Assembly: GCA_902797495.1 (NCBI GenBank) | Contig: CADBTH010000136.1 | Location: 1 to 7,768, forward strand | Reading direction: 5' to 3' | DNA: 7,768 bases | DNA from: an uncultured Ruminococcus sp. | GTDB taxonomy: Bacteria > Bacillota > Clostridia > Oscillospirales > CAG-272 | Part shown: positions 1-5,928 of the stretch, in pieces | How the letters are laid out: each line of letters opens with the position of its first letter | Position numbering within the stretch: the first letter of the stretch is position 1 | Position numbers and translations under genes: made by a program | Notes under the pieces: generated by a model | Databases searched by the model: none | What the model was told of the DNA's origin: nothing | The model's input: the letters and a program-made list of their open reading frames with translations, nothing else

Positions 1-546
1 ATATACCTCGACGGAGAGGACATAACGGACCTGTCCGTCACGGAGCGCGCGAAGCGGGGCGTCTCCTTCGCCTTCCAGCAGCCGGTCAGATTCAAGGGCA
101 TCACCGTGCGCGACCTCATCTCCATCGCCGCGGGCGGCACGGTATCCTTCTCGCGCGCCTGTTCGTATCTGTCCGAGGTAGGGCTCTGCGCCAAGGACTA
201 CGTCGACCGCGAGATCAACGCGTCCCTTTCCGGAGGCGAGCTCAAGCGCATCGAGATCGCGACGGTCATGGTGAGAGGCACGGCTCTCTCCATCTTCGAC
301 GAGCCGGAGGCGGGCATCGACCTGTGGAGCTTCAAAAACCTCATAAAAGTATTTGAGAATATGCAGAAAAAGATCGGCGGCAATATCGTCATAATCTCCC
401 ACCAGGAGCGCATCCTGCGTATCGCGGACAGGATAATCGTCCTCACCGCGGGAGAGGTCACCGGCGACGGGACTCCCGATGAGATCATGCCGACTCTTCT
501 CGGCGGCGAGCGCGTCTGCCCGACGATCGAGCAGAAATTTGAATGA
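1..546 (+). CDS. sufC: SufC-type ABC ATPase of Fe-S cluster assembly (3' part, 5' end outside window)
   Basis: This is the C-terminal 181 residues of a cytoplasmic ABC ATPase that, in the SUF family, powers the SufB/D scaffold building Fe-S clusters. The reading frame is open from base 1. A GTG at 106 lies inside the ATPase fold and is not the start. The Walker A lysine motif must be upstream. Visible, numbered from base 1: Q-loop FAFQQP (residues 23-28), ABC signature LSGGELKR (76-83), Walker B plus D-loop SIFDEPEAGID (97-107) and H-loop ISHQ with His134. The Q-loop-to-signature interval is about 50 residues, shorter than I recall for E. coli SufC, which fits a compact SufC variant. The stop codon overlaps the ribosome binding site of the following SufB/D-core gene, which strongly supports SufC over a generic transporter ATPase. 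No membrane partner is visible. Confidence 0.93.
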   Translation: MYLDGEDITDLSVTERAKRGVSFAFQQPVRFKGITVRDLISIAAGGTVSFSRACSYLSEVGLCAKDYVDREINASLSGGELKRIEIATVMVRGTALSIFDEPEAGIDLWSFKNLIKVFENMQKKIGGNIVIISHQERILRIADRIIVLTAGEVTGDGTPDEIMPTLLGGERVCPTIEQKFE

Positions 547-551
547 GGAGG
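546..551 (+). promoter_or_regulatory. Ribosome binding site of the SufB/D gene, overlapping the sufC stop
   Basis: AGGAGG starts on the last base of the sufC TGA stop. It lies 4 nt before the ATG at 556 and 7 nt before the in-frame ATG at 559. The second ATG has the more usual spacing, so translation may begin there, one residue shorter. The overlap suggests translational coupling with sufC. Confidence 0.8.
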
Positions 552-555
552 CGCT

Positions 556-1476
556 ATGATGGATAAAATTCAGGAAAGCCTGCTTGAAAAAGTAGCGGAT
601 ATACACGGAACGCCCCTCGGCGCATACAACATCAGAGCAAACGGCGCGGCGGCGGGAAGAGCCACCACGGCGAACATAAACATCGTCACGAAAGAGGACA
701 AGCCCGGCATCGACATCTTCATCGCCCCCGGCACGAAGAACGAGTCCGTCCACATCCCCGTCGTCATCTCGGAGACGGGCCTTCACGACATGGTCTACAA
801 CGACTTCTTCATCGGAGAGGGCGCGGACGTCGTCATCGTCGCGGGGTGCGGCATCCACAACGCGGGCTCCGACGAGACCGCCCACGACGGCATCCACTCG
901 TTCCACGTGGGGCGCGGAGCGAAGGTGAGATACATCGAAAAGCACTACGGCGAGGGAGAGGGAACGGGCGACGTCGTCATGAACCCGACGACCGTCGTAG
1001 AACTGGAAGATGACGCTTACCTCGAAATGGAGACGACCCAGATAAGAGGCATCAACTCCACCGAGCGCAAAACGAGAGCGAAGATCGGCGACCGCTCCAC
1101 CCTCATCATAAAAGAGAAGGTCATGACCGCCGGCACACAGCACTCCTACTCCGACTTCGACGTCGACCTCGACGGCGAGGACTGCTCGTGCAACGTCATC
1201 TCGCGTTCCGTCGCGAAGGACTCGTCGCACCAGCTCCTCAAAACGAACGTCAAGGGCAACGCGAAGTGCCACGGACACACCGAGTGCGACGCCATCATCA
1301 TGGACAACGCCACGGTCTCCGCGATACCGCAGATAATCGCCTCAAACGTCGACGCGTCGCTCATCCACGAAGCCGCGATCGGCAAGATCGCCGGAGAACA
1401 GCTCATGAAACTGATGACCCTCGGACTGACCGAGAAGGAAGCCGAGGAACAAATAATAAGCGGGTTCTTAAAATAA
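556..1476 (+). CDS. sufB: Short SufB/SufD-core Fe-S cluster assembly scaffold
   Basis: A 306-residue cytoplasmic protein made almost only of the SufB/SufD beta-helix core (long runs of short beta-rich repeats) plus the C-terminal helical region that docks SufC. E. coli SufB is much longer (about 495 residues), so the N-terminal region is largely missing. Residues matching SufB functional positions are retained: Cys244 in TECDAIIM corresponds by motif to E. coli Cys405, and His271-Glu272 in LIHEAAIGKI to the EHEA segment with Glu434. Other cysteines are Cys98, Cys210, Cys212 and Cys238. The C-terminal GLTEKEAEEQIISGFL (residues 290-305) matches the SufC-binding tail. The gene follows sufC and is ended by a terminator, so one SufB/D-type subunit probably forms a homodimeric scaffold, as proposed for SMS (SufBC-only) systems. 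The name sufB is given because the key Cys/Glu are present. A neutral name is SufB/SufD family protein. Confidence 0.92.
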   Translation: MMDKIQESLLEKVADIHGTPLGAYNIRANGAAAGRATTANINIVTKEDKPGIDIFIAPGTKNESVHIPVVISETGLHDMVYNDFFIGEGADVVIVAGCGIHNAGSDETAHDGIHSFHVGRGAKVRYIEKHYGEGEGTGDVVMNPTTVVELEDDAYLEMETTQIRGINSTERKTRAKIGDRSTLIIKEKVMTAGTQHSYSDFDVDLDGEDCSCNVISRSVAKDSSHQLLKTNVKGNAKCHGHTECDAIIMDNATVSAIPQIIASNVDASLIHEAAIGKIAGEQLMKLMTLGLTEKEAEEQIISGFLK

Positions 1477-1488
1477 TTGCAATCGAAC

Positions 1489-1523
1489 AGCGCGCCGCTT
1501 TTAAAACGGCGCGCTTTTCGTTT
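1489..1523 (+). terminator. Intrinsic terminator of the suf operon
   Basis: A perfect 9-bp GC-rich stem, AGCGCGCCG (1489-1497) with CGGCGCGCT (1507-1515), closes a CTTTTAAAA loop that could pair further as TTTT/AAAA. It is followed by TTTTCGTTT. It begins 12 nt after the SufB/D stop and ends the sufCB transcript. The T tract is broken by CG, so termination may be incomplete. Confidence 0.88.
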
Positions 1524-1525
1524 GC

Positions 1526-1680
1526 ATGAATTGCCTGTCGGCATGAATAGCCCTTCGGGCATGAATTGCACTGCGTGCATGAATTGACGGCTGCGCCGTC
1601 ATTAATGCGCTGTAAGCGCAATTCACGGAGCGAAGCGAGAATTCATGGCAAAGCCAATTCACGACCGCAGGTCAATTCAT
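1526..1680. repeat. Palindrome-cassette array: 8 mini-hairpins separated by ATGAATT/AATTCAT linkers
   Basis: A 155-bp non-coding array with a step of about 16-22 bp. Constant linkers are ATGAATT at 1526, 1561 and 1579 and ATGAATA at 1543. After a central ATTAA (1601-1605) the linker appears reversed as AATTCAC at 1620 and 1656 and AATTCAT at 1640 and 1674. Between linkers are different palindromes: TGCC-TGTC-GGCA (1532-1543), GCCC-TTC-GGGC (1550-1560), TGCAC-TGC-GTGCA (1567-1579), GACGGC-TGC-GCCGTC (1586-1600), TGCGCT-GTA-AGCGCA (1606-1620), a decayed one around GC-GAA-GC (1630-1636), TGGC-AAA-GCCA (1646-1656) and GACC-GCA-GGTC (1663-1673). Stems differ in sequence but stay paired, and six of eight have a clear 3-nt loop. 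The outermost ATGAATTG/CAATTCAT make 8-bp terminal inverted repeats. No flanking target duplication and no coding potential were seen. Function is unknown. It is not CRISPR, because the constant part is only 7 nt and the variable part is palindromic. Confidence 0.85.
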
Positions 1681-1693
1681 TTTAAAAAATCTC

Positions 1694-1727
1694 TTGCATT
1701 TGTAATACTTTTATAGTATAATATAAT
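1694..1727 (+). promoter_or_regulatory. Probable sigma-A-type promoter for the glycan operon
   Basis: An AT-rich island in GC-rich DNA. A -35-like TTGCAT (1694-1699) is followed after exactly 17 nt by a perfect -10 TATAAT (1717-1722). A second, overlapping TATAAT (1722-1727) could pair with TTGTAA (1700-1705) at 16 nt. The -35 matches only TTG of the consensus. A start near 1729-1735 would give a leader of about 35-40 nt before the ATG at 1769. Confidence 0.72.
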
Positions 1728-1754
1728 GAATTTCAATATGCCGCGGGAGCGGGG

Positions 1755-1762
1755 AAGGAGGG
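1755..1762 (+). promoter_or_regulatory. Ribosome binding site of the O-antigen ligase-like gene
   Basis: AAGGAGGG ends 6 nt before the ATG at 1769, a near-ideal Shine-Dalgarno. It fixes this start over the out-of-frame ATG at 1726, which lies inside the promoter. Confidence 0.85.
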
Positions 1763-1768
1763 AGCGAT

Positions 1769-3664
1769 ATGAAGAAGGAACGCGGAGTCCGCGGGAGCGG
1801 AGCGTTCACGGAAAAACTGAAGACGAGCCTCACGGCGGCGGTATTCACGTCGTACCGCCCCCGACTGAAGAGCTTCAACCGCGGGAGAGGCGCCGTAAAC
1901 GCGGCGGCAGGCGCGGTATCTTCGAAGATCGACAGATCGGCGACGTCGGGCGTTCTGTCCGCGCTCGCCCGCCTGCTTCTGTCGCTCAGGCTCAGGGTCT
2001 TCGGCGCGTTCATCGCGAGCTTCGGCGTATACACCGCCGTGTTCGCCGTCATAAAGAACTTCATCATGTCGAACGACAGACACGTCGCCGACGTGGTGTT
2101 CGGAGCGGTCATCGCGCTCTCCTCTCTGCCCGTGATCAATTCGGATCAGACTCTCTCGTCCGCGCTCCTCTCGTCTAAGATCGGCGCGTTTATAAGAGGT
2201 ATCACGGGGATCAGGGAAGAGGCGATGCGCACGGAGATAGCGAGGGGAAGAGCCAACCACGGATTTCTGTTCGGGCTCGCCGCCGGCGCGATCTCGTTCT
2301 TCACGTCTCCGCGCGCGGTCGCGCTCGCGCTGCTCGCCGCGCTGCTCGTATGGATCATATCTGCGTCCCCCGAGTTCGGAGTACTGCTCACGGCGTTCAT
2401 GATCCCGCTCGTCTCGCCCCGTTATATTACGGCGGTGCTCGGAGCGACGGCGGCGTCGTTCATTCTGAAACTGATCAGAGGAAAGAGATTTTTCACGGTC
2501 GAAACGCTCGACGTTTCGGTCTTCTCGATCTTCCTCGTTCTGATATTCGCAAGTATCGCGCCGTTCGATAAGTCGTCGGCGGCGATCTCGCTCAATATGG
2601 CTCTGTGCCTTGCGGCGTACTTCATGGCGAAGAATCTGCTCCACGGAGCGAGATGGGTCTTTCGCGCTTCGTCCGCGCTCGTCGCGGGAGTCGCCACGGC
2701 GTCCGCCGCGATCATATTCATGAAGACATCGCACTATATCGGGCTCGGCGACCTCACGGGAGCCGTCGGTATCTTCGGAGACTCGCTTTTCAGCTCGAGA
2801 GTCGTCGACAGCGACCCCGCCTGCTTCAACATGGCGCTTTGCGCCGCGTTCCCGATCGCGCTCTCGCACTTTATCAAACCCCCGTCGGGCAGAGGCCGCG
2901 TGTGGTCCGTGATCGCCATGGCGCTCATGCTCTTCCCGCTCGTTGAATACCGCTCGGTGTTCGCATCGGTCGCGGTGGGAGCGGCGTCCATGCTCGTGCT
3001 GCTCATTTACTCGCCGAGATTCATCTGGCTCCCCCTCGGGACCGCGGCCGCGGGAGCGGTCGTCACGGCGTTCTTCCCGAGCATTGCCGAAAAGGTCGTC
3101 TCCTTCCTCGGCGCGGGATACGCGGGATTCGCCGACATCAGAGCGGACGCCTGGAGCGACGCCTCCGACGTCCTCCGCCGCACGTTCCTCACGGGAGCGG
3201 GCTTCGGCCCCGCCGCCTACGGCTCGGTCAGCTCCGCGCACATCCAGGGAACGGCTTACGCCGGACATTCCTATAACACGTACCTGCAGATATGGATCGG
3301 GAGCGGAGTCGTCGGCTTCGTCCTGTTCATAGTCTTTATATGGCTCATCGTCACGGCGGTCTTCCGTTCGTTCGACCGCCTCGCGCTCGCGAAAGGGTCG
3401 GAGAACCTTATCGCGGAGGCTCCTTCGGGAAAGGTCGACGCATACGCTTACGAGTTCTCCGTCTCGCAGAGAATGGCGACGGCGGGTTCGTTCTGCGCGG
3501 TGATCGGTCTGCTCGTCTTCGGCGCGGGAGACTATATATTCTCCGACATGAGAGTCTTCCTCATCTTCTTCCTCGCGGCGGGGATCGCCGCGGCGGGCGC
3601 GCGCTCGTCGGAGGAACAGGTCGCCTCTCTTGAAGACCCGCACGACGAGCCGGATATCTCCTGA
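1769..3664 (+). CDS. O-antigen ligase/polymerase-like polytopic membrane protein (Wzy_C/WaaL fold)
   Basis: A 631-residue integral membrane protein with roughly 12-14 hydrophobic segments between residues about 78 and 610. The first ~75 residues are hydrophilic and basic and the tail (611-631) is acidic. The family signature lies in the large extracytoplasmic loop before the last membrane segments: GAGFGPAAYG (476-485), then GHSYNTYLQIWIGSG (499-513) with His500, Asn503 and Leu506, followed by a long hydrophobic stretch (514-530). This matches the H..N.YL.. motif of PF04932 ligases and polymerases. An Arg after a membrane segment, EYRSVFAS (393-400), resembles the conserved Arg of these enzymes. 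Such proteins move or polymerise undecaprenyl-linked glycan on the outer face of the membrane, and the TagO-type gene downstream agrees. Whether it is a polymerase (Wzy) or a ligase cannot be read from sequence, so no symbol is given. First gene of the five-gene operon, with its own promoter and RBS. Confidence 0.85.
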   Translation: MKKERGVRGSGAFTEKLKTSLTAAVFTSYRPRLKSFNRGRGAVNAAAGAVSSKIDRSATSGVLSALARLLLSLRLRVFGAFIASFGVYTAVFAVIKNFIMSNDRHVADVVFGAVIALSSLPVINSDQTLSSALLSSKIGAFIRGITGIREEAMRTEIARGRANHGFLFGLAAGAISFFTSPRAVALALLAALLVWIISASPEFGVLLTAFMIPLVSPRYITAVLGATAASFILKLIRGKRFFTVETLDVSVFSIFLVLIFASIAPFDKSSAAISLNMALCLAAYFMAKNLLHGARWVFRASSALVAGVATASAAIIFMKTSHYIGLGDLTGAVGIFGDSLFSSRVVDSDPACFNMALCAAFPIALSHFIKPPSGRGRVWSVIAMALMLFPLVEYRSVFASVAVGAASMLVLLIYSPRFIWLPLGTAAAGAVVTAFFPSIAEKVVSFLGAGYAGFADIRADAWSDASDVLRRTFLTGAGFGPAAYGSVSSAHIQGTAYAGHSYNTYLQIWIGSGVVGFVLFIVFIWLIVTAVFRSFDRLALAKGSENLIAEAPSGKVDAYAYEFSVSQRMATAGSFCAVIGLLVFGAGDYIFSDMRVFLIFFLAAGIAAAGARSSEEQVASLEDPHDEPDIS

Positions 3665-3679
3665 CGAAAGGCGGTACAC

Positions 3680-4165
3680 ATGGAAAAGAGAAAGCATTCT
3701 TTTAATATTATCGACGCCGTCGTGATACTGATCGTCGCCGCTGCCGCGGCGCTCGTGATATGGCGCGTCTCGGACAGAGGAGACGACGCCGGGCGCGTCG
3801 CGCTCACCTACGTCATGCAGACTTTGCAGAGCTCTGTCGACGACATGATCCCCGAGGAGATGGCGGCGAACGTCCAGCCCGGAGACGGCGTGTACGACAA
3901 GGAAAGCGGACGGCGCATCGGCACCGTCGTCGCGTGCGACTCGCGCCCCGCGCAGTATACGTCGGATGGCGGCACGGTCACGGAGGTCGCCGGATACAAG
4001 ACGCTCTATATCACGTGCGAGACGAGCGCCATCGACGAGGGCGGCAGGCTCACGGTCGACGGAGTCCCCGTCAGCACGGGCAAAACGTACACGCTCATGT
4101 TCCCGAATCTCTACTGCCGCGCCGAGTGCATCTCTGTCGAGACCGCGCGTGACGGAGAAGAATAA
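3680..4165 (+). CDS. DUF4330-like single-pass membrane protein, copy 1
   Basis: 161 residues: a short basic N-terminus (MEKRKHS), a single membrane segment (residues 10-28) and a beta-rich domain predicted to lie outside the membrane. By resemblance it belongs to the uncharacterised DUF4330 family. Recognisable pieces are PGDGVYD (67-73), RRIGTVVACDSRPA (78-91) and GGRLTVDGVPVSTGKTYTL (121-139). Cysteines at 86, 113, 146 and 150 might be structural. It starts 15 nt after the ligase-like gene, with RBS AAAGGCGG (3667-3674) and a 5-nt spacer. It shares its layout and C-terminal motif with the gene at 5406-5906, and the two flank the TagO-type gene. The biochemical role is unknown. Location beside glycan genes suggests an accessory envelope role, which is inference only. 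Confidence 0.8.
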   Translation: MEKRKHSFNIIDAVVILIVAAAAALVIWRVSDRGDDAGRVALTYVMQTLQSSVDDMIPEEMAANVQPGDGVYDKESGRRIGTVVACDSRPAQYTSDGGTVTEVAGYKTLYITCETSAIDEGGRLTVDGVPVSTGKTYTLMFPNLYCRAECISVETARDGEE

Positions 4166-4202
4166 TTCGCGCGACGCGAAGTTAAAACGGAGTGAAGTTA
4201 AA
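4166..4202 (+). repeat. Intergenic hairpin plus 16-bp-period direct repeat carrying the tagO RBS
   Basis: Immediately after the stop, TTCGCG (4166-4171) pairs with CGCGAA (4175-4180) around a 3-nt CGA loop. GAAGTTAAA then occurs twice, at 4178-4186 and 4194-4202, a period of 16 bp. The second copy ends on the A of the start codon. The only Shine-Dalgarno candidate, GGAG (4189-4192), sits between the copies, 9 nt before the ATG. The segment ACGGAGTGAAG resembles ACGGAGCGAAG in the array upstream (1625-1635), hinting at related repeat material. Confidence 0.65.
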
Positions 4203-5368
4203 TGACAATTACAGATATTATTTACGGAGTCTGCGCCGTCATGTGCGCCGCGATGCTCTCATACGCGCTGACTCCTCCCGTAAGAGTTCTCGCGTTCCTG
4301 ATCGGCGCGGTAGACGTTCCGACCGACGAGCGCAGGATGCACACTAAACCCACGCCAACCATCGGCGGCATCGCGATATTCGCGTCTTTCGCGGTCGCGT
4401 CCCTCGTCTTCTCAAAGCAGTACAACAAGGAGCTGTTCGCGATCCTCGCGGGCGGAATGCTCCTCGTCATGCTCGGAGTCGTCGACGACATCAAGCCCCT
4501 TCGCGCCTGGATCAAATTCATCGCGCAGATCGGCGTCGCGGGGATCGCCGTCGCTCTCGGAGTGAAGATCGACTATATCACCGTCTTCGGCACGCATATC
4601 GATTTCGGCGTCTTCGCGATCCCGATAACGATCCTCTGGATCGTCGCGCTCACGAACGCGATCAACCTGCTCGACGGGCTCGACGGGCTCGCCTGCGGAG
4701 TCTCGGCGATAATCTCCGTCTCTCTGCTCATGGTCATGCTCATCCAGGGCGACCTCGCCTCGGCTATCCTCACGGGAGTCCTCGCGGGAGCCTGCTTCGG
4801 CTTCCTGCCCTACAACACCAACCCCGCCCGCATCTTCATGGGCGACACCGGCGCGCTGTTCCTCGGATACACGCTCTCGGTCATATCGGTGCAGGGAATG
4901 TTCAAGATGCACACGGTGCTCTCTTTCGTAGTGCCGCTCTCGCTCTTCGCCCTGCCGCTTCTCGACACGACCTCCGCCTTCTTCAGAAGGCTCATCCACG
5001 GCGAGAGCCCCTTCGCACCTGACAGAAAGCATCTCCACCACAAGCTCGTCGATCTCGGCTTCACGCAGAAGGAAGCGGTCAGACTCCTCTACGCCGTCTG
5101 CGGAATGCTCGGACTCGTCGCCGTGACCTTCACGGAGGGGATGTTCAACAACATGAGAGTCGTCAAGGCGCTCGCGGTTCTGATAATCGCGCTCGCCGTC
5201 TTCGCGCTCAACTTCATCGTCATGAAAAAGGCGAGCACGAGGATACTTTCCGGGCTCACCGACCACGGCAACGAAAAGGAGCTGCAGGAAAAAATAGCCG
5301 AAGAGGCGGCGAGGGAGGCCGCTGAAAAAGCCGCCGAAAAAACGGAAAAAGAAGAAAGTGAAAAATGA
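4202..5368 (+). CDS. tagO: Polyprenyl-phosphate sugar-1-phosphate transferase (TagO/WecA/MraY-like family)
   Basis: A 388-residue polytopic membrane enzyme with about 10-11 hydrophobic segments. The family moves a sugar-1-phosphate, usually GlcNAc-1-P from UDP-GlcNAc, onto undecaprenyl phosphate at the cytoplasmic face, the first step of teichoic acid or surface polysaccharide synthesis. Motifs in order: DVPTDERRMHTKPTPTIGG (38-56), VVDDIKPL with Asp95-Asp96 (93-100), NAINLLDGLDGL (152-163) with Asn155, Asp158 and Asp161, IFMGDTGALFLGY (211-223) with Asp215, and the basic/histidine loop FAPDRKHLHH (271-280), the substrate-side motif of the WecA/TagO branch that MraY lacks in this form. A charged helical tail rich in Glu, Ala and Lys (356-388) extends past the last membrane segment. 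The start at 4202 leaves a 36-nt gap from the previous gene. The donor sugar cannot be told from sequence. wecA is an equally fair name. Confidence 0.93.
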   Translation: MTITDIIYGVCAVMCAAMLSYALTPPVRVLAFLIGAVDVPTDERRMHTKPTPTIGGIAIFASFAVASLVFSKQYNKELFAILAGGMLLVMLGVVDDIKPLRAWIKFIAQIGVAGIAVALGVKIDYITVFGTHIDFGVFAIPITILWIVALTNAINLLDGLDGLACGVSAIISVSLLMVMLIQGDLASAILTGVLAGACFGFLPYNTNPARIFMGDTGALFLGYTLSVISVQGMFKMHTVLSFVVPLSLFALPLLDTTSAFFRRLIHGESPFAPDRKHLHHKLVDLGFTQKEAVRLLYAVCGMLGLVAVTFTEGMFNNMRVVKALAVLIIALAVFALNFIVMKKASTRILSGLTDHGNEKELQEKIAEEAAREAAEKAAEKTEKEESEK

Positions 5369-5391
5369 ATTCGTCCCGCCGCAAAGGCGAA

Positions 5392-5399
5392 CGGGAGGT
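5392..5399 (+). promoter_or_regulatory. Ribosome binding site of DUF4330-like copy 2, within a potential hairpin
   Basis: CGGGAGGT lies 6 nt before the ATG at 5406. Its first half (CGGGA, 5392-5396) can pair with TCCCG (5374-5378). A competing inner hairpin CGCC/GGCG (5377-5380 with 5386-5389) would leave the site free. No regulatory claim is made. Confidence 0.6.
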
Positions 5400-5405
5400 A
5401 GATAA

Positions 5406-5906
5406 ATGGAAATGACGAAAAAGAAGATAACCGCGCTCGACGTCTTCGCGGTCATAGCTCTTCTTCTTTGCCTCGCGGGTCTTGTCATAAGACTTCTCAC
5501 GGGGCGCGAGGGAGTCCTGCCCGAAGGCGCGCCCGAGAGGGGAGAGTACGCGGTATCGTTTGAAATAGCGCGGCACAGATCGGGCGCCGAGTTCACGTCG
5601 GGAGAAGTCTTCTACACGGAGGACGACTCCGTCCTCGGGACTCTCGCCGATCAGATCAGCGTGACGCCCGCCGCAATCTGGAAGGAGGACGCGAACGGAA
5701 ATCTCGTCCTCAGCTATTCGTCCTCGGAGGGCGACGGCGGACTCGTAGATATAAGAGGAACGCTCACCGTCGAGGGTTACCCCGTCGACTACGGCTTTCT
5801 CGCAGGCGGCAAGACCTTCATCGCCCCGAACTACACCCTGACTCTTCACACCGACAAAATGACCGCCGACGTCCGCGTGACGGACATCGCAAAGATCGGC
5901 GACTGA
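5406..5906 (+). CDS. DUF4330-like single-pass membrane protein, copy 2
   Basis: 166 residues with the same plan as the gene at 3680-4165: a basic N-terminus (MEMTKKK), one membrane segment (residues 12-31), then a beta-rich domain. The clearest shared block is DIRGTLTVEGYPVDYG (115-130) followed by GGKTFIAPNYTLTL (134-147), matching GGRLTVDGVPV and GKTYTLMFPN in copy 1. The middle parts diverge, and this copy has only one cysteine, in the membrane segment, so the four non-membrane positions of copy 1 are not conserved. It follows the TagO-type gene by 37 nt. The function is unknown. Two related but divergent copies around a glycan-priming enzyme suggest either a heteromeric envelope complex or two roles, which is inference. 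Assignment to DUF4330 is by remembered motif resemblance, so a profile search would settle it. Confidence 0.75.
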   Translation: MEMTKKKITALDVFAVIALLLCLAGLVIRLLTGREGVLPEGAPERGEYAVSFEIARHRSGAEFTSGEVFYTEDDSVLGTLADQISVTPAAIWKEDANGNLVLSYSSSEGDGGLVDIRGTLTVEGYPVDYGFLAGGKTFIAPNYTLTLHTDKMTADVRVTDIAKIGD

Positions 5907-5928
5907 CGCGACAGCGAAAGGACTTAAC

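Noticed and set aside
1526..1680. CRISPR array
   Set aside because: The constant part is only 7 nt, the variable parts are 11-15 nt palindromes, the orientation flips in the middle, and there is no cas gene.
1741..1800. Exact 12-mer direct repeat CCGCGGGAGCGG flanking the RBS and start codon (1741-1752 and 1789-1800), each able to form a 4-bp GGGA-loop hairpin
   Set aside because: The same 12-mer recurs at 3048-3059 in another reading frame, and GGGAGCGG is common in this GC-rich sequence. It is most likely base composition, not a leader element.
1726..2178. A plus-strand open frame beginning with ATG inside the -10 region
   Set aside because: It overlaps the promoter and then the ligase-like gene in another frame, lacks an RBS and encodes an Arg-rich string.
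1733..3697. A 654-codon open frame on the minus strand spanning the whole ligase-like gene
   Set aside because: Its product is a low-complexity Arg/Glu/Asp-rich string with no fold or motif. It mirrors the third-position C/G bias of the plus-strand gene, which has a clear family motif, membrane segments and RBS.
4668..4691. Tandem 9-bp repeat CTCGACGGG in the TagO-type gene
   Set aside because: It encodes the conserved LDGLDGL catalytic motif and is explained by protein function.
4412..5596. A 394-codon minus-strand open frame over the TagO-type gene
   Set aside because: The same kind of shadow: an Asp/Glu/Arg-rich product, opposite to a gene with five recognisable catalytic motifs.
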